NCBI RefSeq assembly: GCF_000182565.1
Contig: NW_015971541.1
Location: forward strand, 580,970-644,969
Length of the DNA: 64,000 nt
Direction of reading: 5' to 3'
Origin: Spizellomyces punctatus DAOM BR117
Lineage: Eukaryota; Chytridiomycota; Chytridiomycetes; Spizellomycetales; Spizellomycetaceae
Each line of letters opens with the position of its first letter. Positions within the stretch are counted from its first letter, which is position 1. Made by a program: the position numbers and the translations under genes. Shown here in pieces: positions 54,853-63,553 of this stretch. The notes under the pieces were generated by a model. It was not told where the DNA came from. It was given only the letters and a program-made list of their open reading frames with translations, and did not search any database.

Positions 54853-57800
54853 TTATGTTACAAAATGAAATTTGGCACCATCCATGTCTGTTGCTGCTTC
54901 AACAAAGCATTTGCTTTGGCATGTTGTGCATGGTACATTAGGTACTGTTGTATAATGTGTCCTACAGGATGTACATCTAAATGTCGCCCTCTTTGAACTG
55001 AGTTCAGTGTCGCTCCCCCCTTTTGGGGGGTCGCTGTTGTTGGGAAACGGAGTTTGCATCCCAGCGCTGTTGTTGGGAAATGGAGTTTGCATCCAAAAAT
55101 CCACCACTTGTCTTTCTGCATCATTGTGTTTATTTTGCTTTCGGCGATTTTCAGATATGTCTAGGGGCACTAAGTTTGTGTAATGATTGCTTCCGCCCTC
55201 GTTTTGTGGCACAACATGGTCGATTTCAAAGTTCCAGCGATAATTGTTCCATGTCATACCACGAAGGTCCTTGGATTTGTTCAAAAGTAATTGAATATGA
55301 GACAAGAATTCTTCAAATGTACATCCTTCCACCCAAGACAATGATTTCTTCAATGATTCCCTCCATACTTCATTGGCAAGGTTATCAACCAACGTAACAT
55401 TGGAAAATTTGATATACTTGTTATGGCTGGAATGACTTACAGCGGTATATAACATTTTTTGCAACATCTTATTTTTCTCGTGAATTAGAAACCGTTTGTC
55501 AAATGTCTGACCTTGCGCCTTGTGAATAGTTGTGCAGTACCCGGAGAGAAAATATTTCTGAAAATCGTTCTTTGGCACCACACAACGGATGTCTTCCAAT
55601 ATGTTCGCCCTTCGACAAGTTACGTTGTCTCTATCAAAATCATAAACCTCCCAAGGTGTCATTTTGACGACACCTTGCTTTTGAATTGCCTTCCTCGAAA
55701 TCAAAGGCGAACCTTTGACGAATATACAGTCTTGTGTTTTTCTCCAATCTTGATTATTCTTGCTGAATGGTATCTTCGAAGAGGTGAAAAACTTCTTTTT
55801 CAATCGAATTGCCTCATTTTTGTCTCTCTTCATATGGAGGTCATTGATGTAGTGACACATACGATTTGTAAATGCGATATTCAATCTAAAGTCCAGTATT
55901 TCACTTTCATTCTCCACATACATGCTGTCTGGGAAAACAACATCAGTTCCTTCATTTAGAATCGATGCGGTCAGTTTATGCATCTCATTTGTTGGGTCAT
56001 TAAGAAAACGATGGTTTTCCGTAAGCCTGATGTAATTGCCATCAGCAATATCTGCCACAAGTTTGGTCTCTAGATAGTCATCAGAAAGAATGTTTTCCCA
56101 TGGTTCAACAGGAGGTAGTTGTTTTGAATCTCTGACAAGGAACACCCGACATCCCATTTGCTTGTAAATATATATGATATTCCATAGATAGGAAGGGATT
56201 TGGGAAATTTCATCTATAAGTAGAACATTCGGGATATTGTTTTTCAGATGGGCAATTTCATCCCCCTGACCGATTTTCAATCCTTTGTGAATTGTTTTTC
56301 CTTTAACCCTATTGGCAGCGGCATTCGTTGGTGCTATGACAAGAACCTTTCTGCCCTGCTTGATGAAATATTTTTCAAGTCCTTTCAAGAGAACGGACTT
56401 GCCGCAACTGCCATCTCCTTGTATCCTGGCAGATTGACCAACTCTGATAGCATCCAAAAACATTTGTACCCCATCGTCGCCTTTGCAAATACGTAAATCG
56501 ACTCTGTTTATCCAACGTTGTCGGACTCCAGTGTCGGCTCGTCGTGCAGTATTGATGTCCTTATGCAACTCTGGTAAGTCCTCTGGAATATGATATTTCC
56601 ATAAGTGATTTATGAAAGCATCTTGCTTCCTTACGACAATACAGTCGGTTTTGACGGCCAAGACTTTATCAATTCCACCGACCGTTTCCTTAATCATGTC
56701 GTATAAGAGACAGTTTGCATAATCCATGATTTGCTTGCGTATTGGGCGATGGGAGTCAAATGTTTTGACGTTTTGATACGCTGTTGTTTGAAACAAGTCA
56801 AGACCGTGTAAATCACGAAAAAACTTCTGTGTTATTGCAGCGTTCCATTGACCTTCGGCTTGCCATTTTTGAAAATAGTCTACGGCTTCTTCCTGTGTCG
56901 GGAAGAATACAGATTTGAAGTATCTTTTACTGAATTTCATCCCAAACAGTCCTACAAGACCGTTGATTGGTAGTTTCGCACCCTTGCTTCCGAGTGCTCC
57001 TACCATCAGATTGATGTACTTGCAGAAATAGTTTCCAGGGAGGGCACGGCTAGCAAGAATCATGTGTGTAATCTCATGCTGGATGTTCTCTTTGCATAAC
57101 TTATCAACGATAGCATTGACGTACCATCCATCGCCTTCGCAAGGTATGACATTCCTTGTCTTGACAAAGTACAAACCTGCCATTTTACCAAAGTCACTTT
57201 TTGCAGCATCGTAAGGCTCAACAGTATCAAAGAACGAGAATACCGGATAGGGGAGAGGCATCTCATACATGCTGGTACGATAACACTTGGGTATGTCAAT
57301 CGCTACCAAGTTGAGACGTTGATTTCTCTCATCATTTGTATAATCTCATAAATTGCCGTAGAAAATGCTTGGTTTTCCTGAAGTTTCCAGGATATGTAAA
57401 AGTTCATTTGAAAGCATTGATTTCTTTAGGTTGGGATATGTTGCCTTCAGCAACTCCAAGGATATAGCAGGTAATGATTTATCTTGGAATGGAATGTCCA
57501 ATTTTTTGCAGATATCCTTTCTTTTCTTAAAGTCACAATCCAAGCGTACTTCGTTACCGCCATGCAGTATTATCCTTTCGATGCAACAGTTGCTATGTTT
57601 GCTAGATAGTTGAGTTTTTACCTGTGGAATCTTCTGAGTTTGTTTGATGTATTCTAAGAAGACTGATTCCATGACAAAAAAGTCCTTGCAGTCTTTGAGC
57701 AGGTAAATGGTCCTCCACCCATCAGTCGAACTTTGTACGTTGCCATCCACTTCCCGGTGCAAAATGTTCTTCACAATTTCTTCGACATTGCCTCTGTCAA

Positions 57801-59223
57801 TGAACACATAATCTTCTTCGTACTCTTCTTCATCTTCATCTTCTTCTTCAGTCTTCCCCTTGGAACCCCGTTTCCTTTTTGTGTCAGCGTGTTCCGATTG
57901 CACTCTCTGGGCTGTGGTTCTTTCTCGCAAGGATTTTTGCAATTTCTCGTCGCATATTTCCGAGAAATGATTGTTGTAAATAAAACCATACAAAGGAGGT
58001 AATGTCCACTTGAACTTCCAGTCTTTACCGACATCTTTCTTCATGCGTTTCGACAAATCTGCAATATCATCCTGCAAATACTGCATTCTAGACACAAATG
58101 CTTTACAAAGGTCGATGCAGTAGTATGAACCCACATATCCCAATTTGAGCATTTCTTCGTTCAAATTGTTCAAATGTTTCAAATTGGCACCATTATCAAG
58201 TGAGTCTATCTTCATCGCATTCATTAGCCATTTGTCATCTAGAATTTCTCGACATCCTTTCCTTTGAGCCCGTTTGCTTCCATAAGCCCAAACATTTCTC
58301 ACAGCATTGATTAGACATTGACCTTCTGGAAGACTGTCAGGACGAATAATCATTCCATCCTCTTGTTGCTCGTCAAAGAGCATCATCTCATCCAGTTTCA
58401 CTCCATTGGAGAGATTAACGCGGGATAACACAACGGTTTCGAGAATGATGAAATTGTCATTGTAGTCAGACTCTGTATTCAAGACCAGTATACCATGTTC
58501 TGTTTCGTACGCTTCAATCAATTGTTTTGTTTTCTCCAAAGTCAATTGACCTCGGACATGTGGGAACACATGGTTCATTTGTCTCGACAATGATTCTCGG
58601 AAGCATGCATTTTCAACATTGCTGAATTTTTCCTCAAACTCATCCTCTTTCCATGCAATGTCATGCATCCAAGCATCTCCTTTCTCTGCGCGTAGTGCTT
58701 GCACTTGCACATAGCGAGAATCTTTTGACTTGGCAAATCTGTTTCCTTCTGTATATTGGCGTTCTCGATAAAATTGTGAATCATTATGCTCACACCAGTA
58801 GAGAAGATGTACCCATTCAATAGCATAATCAGCAACCGTTTGATTGGAGCGACGCGTCTCGGCTGCCTGTTTGGCAGCCGCAGAACGCCTGGCCTTTTGA
58901 GCGGCCATTTCGCGAGCGAGATCCTGATCATGCTCCATTTTTTTGCGCCTCAGAGTAACAGTGGCCTTACGAGCAATGGCTTGTCTCTGTGGGGCAGTAC
59001 GAGTTGCCTGGGCCTTACGAGCCGCATCTCTTCTTTTTTCTTGTTCTTCAAGTAGGAATAGGGGCAAACGCTCAATCATCAAGTCTTCAAGGGCCACTTT
59101 TCGTTCCCTTGTCCAGCCCTTGCGGTTGAAGTCACCGGCAACTAGTTTCCTCATCATCTTCACATAGTTTTTTGTCCCCACGCGAACGTTTTTATCTTCG
59201 ATGGGATTGAATATCAAGGTCAT
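54853..59223 (-). pseudogene. Giant replication protein: family B-like DNA polymerase + SF1 helicase + HNH + zinc ribbon, one in-frame TGA
   Basis: One frame from ATG 59223 to TAA 54853-54855, about 1,456 codons, interrupted once by TGA 57346-57348 (codon 626). Parts in order: an Ala/Lys/Arg-rich helical start; an unrecognised region; an acidic linker (58k region, EEEDEDEEEYEEDY); then polymerase-like blocks after the TGA, VAIDIPKCYRTSMYEMPLP (motif A-like), LPINGLVGLFGMKFSKRY (motif B-like) and LAVKTDCIVVRK (motif C-like, one of the usual aspartates kept). Next a Pif1/RecD-like helicase: GDGSCGKSVLLKGL (Walker A), LLIDEISQIP (Walker B), SKQLPPVEPW, TTIHKAQGQTFDK and LYTAVSHSSH. Then an HNH nuclease (EIDHVVPQNEGGSNHYTNL) and a Cys4 ribbon (CTSCRTHYTT..CTTCQSKC). 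No exonuclease motif is obvious. Whether the TGA is a nonsense mutation or is read through cannot be settled here. Confidence 0.75.
55033..55098. repeat. 33-nt tandem duplication inside the replication gene
   Basis: Copies at 55033-55065 and 55066-55098 match at about 29 of 33 positions. In the minus-strand protein they repeat an 11-residue unit containing MQTPFPNNS between the HNH and zinc-ribbon parts. The repeat is in frame and looks like a recent slippage or duplication in a linker. Confidence 0.85.
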
Positions 59224-59844
59224 CGTGTTGCAATGATGTAATGACAACAAATTAACTTTGTTCTTTTTCTATCTTTAGCTTTATATGATATTTTTTTGCT
59301 TTCAAACGCATTTAGATTTACAGAGATTTACCACGCGGTACTGGTGGTGAAACGGCGAAGGTCGTTTGCCATTTATTAGCAAATTGATATATGCATTATC
59401 TTTAAAGCCCAAATATATATCAATGTCCTTTTGGGTTCAGAAATCTCCAATCGGCGTTTCGGAACCGTCGAGTTGCTTTTTATATAGGCGCCACTTCACC
59501 ATTTGCTGTTTACACCCAGGATGTTTTCCCATTGTTACTTTTTAGTATTGTATTGTAAAAGGTAAATTATTTTTATCTTTAAACGCACATTTCGATGCTG
59601 TTTATATCACCAGTCAACATGCTCTGTGCTATTTATAGTAACGTGGCGGCGGTCGCCAGAAGATGTGTGGGTTGAGCTCGTTGCCATTTGCGGCTATAAA
59701 AGAGGCGTGTCGGTTAGACATTTACCCTTGTACCACAAAGTTAGTTTACAGTTTACGGTAACTTCTGTGGTGCCAGCAGTCGAACTTCAAAACTTGGTAA
59801 GTTCTAATCTGGAACATTCGGAGCTCACATGCGCACCTAATAAC
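59224..59844. other. AT-rich divergent promoter region of the element
   Basis: 621 bases lie between the replication gene start (59223, minus) and the acidic protein start (59845, plus). It is strongly AT-rich with TATATA-like strings near 59385-59420. A plus-strand frame is open from 59626 but lacks an ATG until 59845. Confidence 0.5.
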
Positions 59845-60903
59845 ATGAAATCATTTCAGCAATATCTACAAATCGCGAAACTCGTCATGACCAACGCTCC
59901 GACCATCCAGAAAACCCGAGCGCGTAAAGCTCGTCGTGCATCAATCAGCAAAACAGGACATGAGAACCTGAAAAGACCTGCCGACACAATAATCAAAATT
60001 TTGAATAAATTTGAGAATGATAACTCCATTACTGAGACGGAGCTGGAACTTCTTCAATCGTTGGGAAACCTGTGTGTCGAGACCACATTCATTGCGTCAC
60101 GGGGGAAGATATGTATGAGATACATTGATTATGACTTACTTAAACGTGAGTTTCAAAATCAAATGGAGCCCACGATTGCTGAGGATTCTACCAATGGTGG
60201 AGAGGATACAACACTTAACCAACCAGAGCCTCCTAACGGGGATGAACCAACTGACGGTGTGACAGACGGCGACAACGACAATGACGAGGAGGGTGGCAAT
60301 GGCTCTGAGAGTTCTTATCATCCGATGAATGACGACGAGGATGACGAAGGGTCTGACGATACCTCTGAGGATGAAAATGCTCCTCAGAAAGACCATTTTT
60401 TTTCGATAACAAAGTTGACGAAGCCTTTGTTAAAAAGCAAAAAGTACATATCCTTTGGAAAAAGGTGTACAATCAGTTTTGAGGATTTGTGTACGAAGGC
60501 GCCAAATAGGAACAGAAAAGTTTTTGCTTCTTTCCAAAAGCACGGAACATCGGGTGAAGACCATAGTAAGGCTCTTAGGATGATTAACATTTTGATGTCG
60601 AAATCGAAGAAAGAACAACAAGCTCATAGGTTGACCGACCGAGAAAAGAAATACATCAAAATGTTCGAGATAAACCCGATAATTCCATTGGTTCTGTACA
60701 AGTCACCAAGACTGATTGAGGAGTCAAGTGTAAGCGACAGAGCCCTTCTTAAGCAGTGGTTCGATGCCAATCAGCAAGACATTCCTGCAACAGCATTGAA
60801 AGATGTTTTTTGTGATTTTCTGGATGCCATGAAGGCTGGAGATTGGAAAAAGACGGAAGTGTACTTTCATAAGATGGGAAAACCTAAAAAGAGGTCTGAG
60901 TAG
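59845..60903 (+). CDS. Unrecognised acidic protein of the element
   Basis: A 352-residue intact ORF from ATG 59845 (MKSFQQYLQIAKL) to TAG 60901-60903. Early residues are basic (TRARKARRASISKTGHENLK). The middle (60180-60390) is a long run of Asp, Glu, Gly, Asn and Ser with few hydrophobics. The C-terminal third is helical and Lys-rich (MINILMSKSKKEQQAHRL, REKKYIKMFEINPII) and ends KPKKRSE. No family is recognised. The acidic middle and basic ends suggest a nucleic-acid or histone-mimic type role, but that is a guess. It is the only rightward gene before the structural cluster and is undamaged, unlike its neighbours. Confidence 0.75.
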   Translation: MKSFQQYLQIAKLVMTNAPTIQKTRARKARRASISKTGHENLKRPADTIIKILNKFENDNSITETELELLQSLGNLCVETTFIASRGKICMRYIDYDLLKREFQNQMEPTIAEDSTNGGEDTTLNQPEPPNGDEPTDGVTDGDNDNDEEGGNGSESSYHPMNDDEDDEGSDDTSEDENAPQKDHFFSITKLTKPLLKSKKYISFGKRCTISFEDLCTKAPNRNRKVFASFQKHGTSGEDHSKALRMINILMSKSKKEQQAHRLTDREKKYIKMFEINPIIPLVLYKSPRLIEESSVSDRALLKQWFDANQQDIPATALKDVFCDFLDAMKAGDWKKTEVYFHKMGKPKKRSE

Positions 60904-61097
60904 GCCATGTTACATGAAATTCACGCACGCGTGAAGTTTGTGTGACAGTGTATATAGTTGAATTTCATAGCTTTTCATGTATATATGTCTTCATATGTCT
61001 TCATTGTTTTGTCGTTTTCAAAAAAATTAAACCCCAAAAATAACCCCCCCCTGGCTTAGCGGGCAAACTCAATTCACAACTTGTTCACTTCATCACA

Positions 61098-61271
61098 TCA
61101 GATGTAAACCACTCTTCTAACAGCACGAGGGCCATATCGACGCTTTCGAGTAGCCGCTGCTTTTCTTGCTCCGATAATCCTTCGATTTCTAGCACGAGCG
61201 GCTGCCTTCAACCCCTTGTTGGGCATCGCCACTATGTTGACGAGTTTTCTATGCGTTGCTTTCTTAGCCAT
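61098..61271 (-). CDS. Tiny highly basic protein, core-protein-like
   Basis: ATG 61271 to TGA 61098-61100, 57 residues. More than a third are Arg or Lys (MAKKATHRKLVNIVAMPNKG, ARARNRRIIGARKAAATRKR, RYGPRAVRRVVYI). No hydrophobic core is visible. Short arginine-rich proteins occur as DNA-condensing core proteins in adenoviruses and some PLVs. The YGPRAVRR ending and position next to the capsid gene support a similar role by analogy. It is below a 60-residue cutoff and easily missed. Confidence 0.65.
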   Translation of the reverse strand: MAKKATHRKLVNIVAMPNKGLKAAARARNRRIIGARKAAATRKRRYGPRAVRRVVYI

Positions 61272-61305
61272 TAATATAATTCAATATGAGGTTGTCCTAT
61301 CCATA

Positions 61306-61326
61306 GCTACTTTTAAAAAAAGTAGC
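61306..61326. terminator. Hairpin, GCTACTTTT / AAAAGTAGC type
   Basis: Perfect 9-bp arms at 61306-61314 and 61318-61326 with a 3-nt loop. It has the same core as the hairpins at 53646 and 61422 and lies between the basic-protein start and the capsid gene end. Confidence 0.6.
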
Positions 61327-61350
61327 GTCAAAAGAGCTCTTTTGATGCTA
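61323..61350. terminator. Near-perfect 28-nt palindrome
   Basis: The left arm TAGCGTCAAAAGAG and right arm CTCTTTTGATGCTA pair with a single mismatch. It shares the CTCTTTTGATGCTA block with the other hairpins of the element and overlaps the previous hairpin by four bases, so the two structures are mutually exclusive. Confidence 0.55.
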
Positions 61351-61385
61351 TTTCGCTATGGAGTTGAAGGGGAACTAATAACTTA

Positions 61386-61408
61386 GAGTTCGCATGAAAG
61401 GCGAACTC
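61386..61408. terminator. 8-bp stem hairpin GAGTTCGC / GCGAACTC
   Basis: The arms at 61386-61393 and 61401-61408 are perfectly complementary around a 7-nt loop (ATGAAAG). It lies just downstream of the capsid gene end on the minus strand, unrelated in sequence to the GCTACTTTT family. Confidence 0.5.
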
Positions 61409-61421
61409 GCTCTTTTTGATG

Positions 61422-61442
61422 CTACTTTTTCTAAAAAAGTAG
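61422..61442. terminator. Hairpin immediately after the capsid gene stop
   Basis: The arms CTACTTTT and AAAAGTAG pair at 61422-61429 and 61435-61442. It starts three bases past the TAA of the capsid gene on the minus strand. The preceding CTCTTTTTGATG matches the block seen at 53636 and 61337. Confidence 0.65.
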
Positions 61443-61445
61443 TGT

Positions 61446-62794
61446 TTAAGCCGGAAGCAATCGCACACCGTCACGGTCGATGCACATCTCATGGTCTGTG
61501 GTCCAGAAAACATGGAATGTCTTGTCCTTGAAAGTTGGGATAGAAGCACCGGTGAAATCTGGTGCCACTTCCGGAGGATTGGGATACTGAGAGACATTGA
61601 TGAGAATATGTCCATCAGCTAGAGTCTGAAGTCCTCCGCCAATCATGTCGGGAGTTTGCTTGAAATTTTGTCTCCATGACCAATGCTGTATCTTTTTGCC
61701 TTCTAGAGTCCATCCTTTCAAATCAGTCATCGTTGGCGCAAACTTGATGTCGTTAAAGTCCTTGTTCCTTTGCGAAAGAGCATACATCTCAGGGTCTATA
61801 GTAGAGACCACTCCAGAGTGTTCGGAACCATTGGAAATCGATTTACCTTCAGGGAAGCATTGTGTGCCCACTTGAATAGAAATAGTTCGAATTGCTGCAT
61901 CATCTGAATAATTCAATTTGTCTACATCGGTCCGTACATTGTCAGTGGTGACCAACATCAAAGACGAAACAGAGGACTGTTCACCTGTCACAAGCGACAA
62001 TTGCTGTATGCGACTGTCTTGTCCAGCAAACTCCTGACTCCAGACCACTTGCATGGGGATGGTCAAGTATTCGTTTGATTCCATCAATGACAGGATTTTG
62101 TTGTAATATTCAGCGACTGGTTCAGCAAACTGACATATTAATTCATTTTCAACTATCTTGAAAGACGTGATTCCTGTGGATGTGGGCAAATTTTGGTAAG
62201 GTCCGTCTCGGCAGTCATTTCAATCTGAACGCCGCCTTTCACTAGACAGAGAGGGAAAGCAACTTCGTTTTGGAAAAATGACAGCGATGAGGCTGTGACA
62301 GTGTAAGCGTTGTTTTGAGCGACCACGGCTGCACGGTTGGTGTCCTCGCTGGAATAATATTCGCATTGACCCAGATGTTGCTTGGTTTCCCATGATGTCG
62401 TTGCATTTTCGTGAGCAGTAAACAAATTGTAATCATTGAGGTCCTCCACTATCCTTCCGTTAATCAAAACAGATTGACGCCTCCATGCAGCATCGGTTCC
62501 GGATTGGCATAGACGGTATGTAGCATCTACAGCAACGGCTGGCGAGCCATCAGCCTTTAACCCTACTAGACGATATTTGTGCAAAGTTTCATTCACAAGC
62601 CAAAAAAGTTTGTTGTCGGCTATTTTAAATGAGAGTTTCCCTCCTGCTCGGCAATCACCACTTCCGTTTGTCAGCTCGAAGCGGACCTGAGAACTAGGTT
62701 GAAAATTAAGAACAACTCCGTTCTTTGCATTTCTTTTATAGGTAAAGACGCTTGGGACTCGTCAAACCTCAGTTACCTGAATTTCTGAAGACAT
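61446..62794 (-). pseudogene. Major-capsid-like protein, broken by a TGA and a one-base frameshift
   Basis: From ATG 62794 the frame meets TGA at 62762-62764 (codon 11), then reads open to about 62180, where it shifts to another frame that runs to TAA 61446-61448. Total length is one base short of a multiple of three, consistent with a single-base deletion near 62185-62200. The product would be about 449 residues, mostly beta-strand-like. The phrase SFFQNEVAFPLCLVKGGVQI resembles the FPL/IPL...GG.+I segment of double-jelly-roll capsid proteins in Polintons and PLVs. Its place next to the packaging ATPase agrees. The capsid call rests on one motif and on context; a minor virion protein is possible. 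Confidence 0.6.
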
Positions 62795-62830
62795 TTTGGT
62801 TTAACACACTTCTAGAAAAAAAAAATGCGG

Positions 62831-63508
62831 CTAGGAAAAACCGACTCTAAAAGGTCGTTTCGAACTCTGTAGATTGATGTGGACGAAATGGAATGGCTTC
62901 CTGGTATTCTCCATAACAAATTTTTCGAATACATCCTCGGGCAAAGCGAGAGATAACCCGGCTTCGACCATCTTTTTCAACTCTGATTTCAAAGGTCGAA
63001 ATATAATCCAGTTTGTTGCATTGCTACAGATGGCAGGACTGTTGTGATAGAAATATTGACTCGACAGAATACAGGTAATCCCAGCATGCCTTCCACGGGT
63101 AGCCAACTCATCGAGTGCTTTCTTATGCCCTTTTTGCATATTATAGTCATCGATGATAAGAAGCAAATCCCGTTTTCTTCCGCTGCGAATGAACTCTTTC
63201 AATTGTTCCTTGTGGATATAATTGAGTATCTCGTTGCTGATTTGGTCAAATAAATGAACCTTTTTGCTCATTCTTAATGGATTCCAATTGGTGTCGTGCG
63301 GATTCGGTGTTATTATTATAGTATTCGAATACTGCTTTTTTAGAAACAATTTGCATATCATGGCTATGTTCAATGTCTTCCCACTAAATCGAGCGCCATT
63401 GTAAACACAGAAGGCATACTTCCTAGGAAGCCTCGGGTCAGTATTGTCTTTTATGCGTCCAGAGACTTGACTAGGCAAAGGGGCGATGGTAATAGGCTTT
63501 TCCTTCAT
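62831..63508 (-). CDS. FtsK/HerA-type genome-packaging ATPase (A32-like)
   Basis: A 225-residue intact ORF from ATG 63508 to TAG 62831-62833. Walker A is YNGARFSGKTLN near residue 40, Walker B is DLLLIIDDYN near residue 115, and a sensor-like TCILSSQYFYHNS follows about 35 residues later, the usual spacing for packaging ATPases of PLVs, Polintons and NCLDVs. The C-terminus is short and polar. Such enzymes pump DNA into preformed capsids. It starts 45 bases from a divergent virion-type gene. Confidence 0.87.
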   Translation of the reverse strand: MKEKPITIAPLPSQVSGRIKDNTDPRLPRKYAFCVYNGARFSGKTLNIAMICKLFLKKQYSNTIIITPNPHDTNWNPLRMSKKVHLFDQISNEILNYIHKEQLKEFIRSGRKRDLLLIIDDYNMQKGHKKALDELATRGRHAGITCILSSQYFYHNSPAICSNATNWIIFRPLKSELKKMVEAGLSLALPEDVFEKFVMENTRKPFHFVHINLQSSKRPFRVGFS

Positions 63509-63553
63509 CGTGCTTGTTTTTTATTTGCTCTGTATCTATAATAACATAGAAAG

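Noticed and set aside
61040-61085. A tRNA-like string (CTGGCTTAGCGGG after a C run)
   Set aside because: It resembles a D-arm, but no matching acceptor stem, anticodon arm or T-arm follows.
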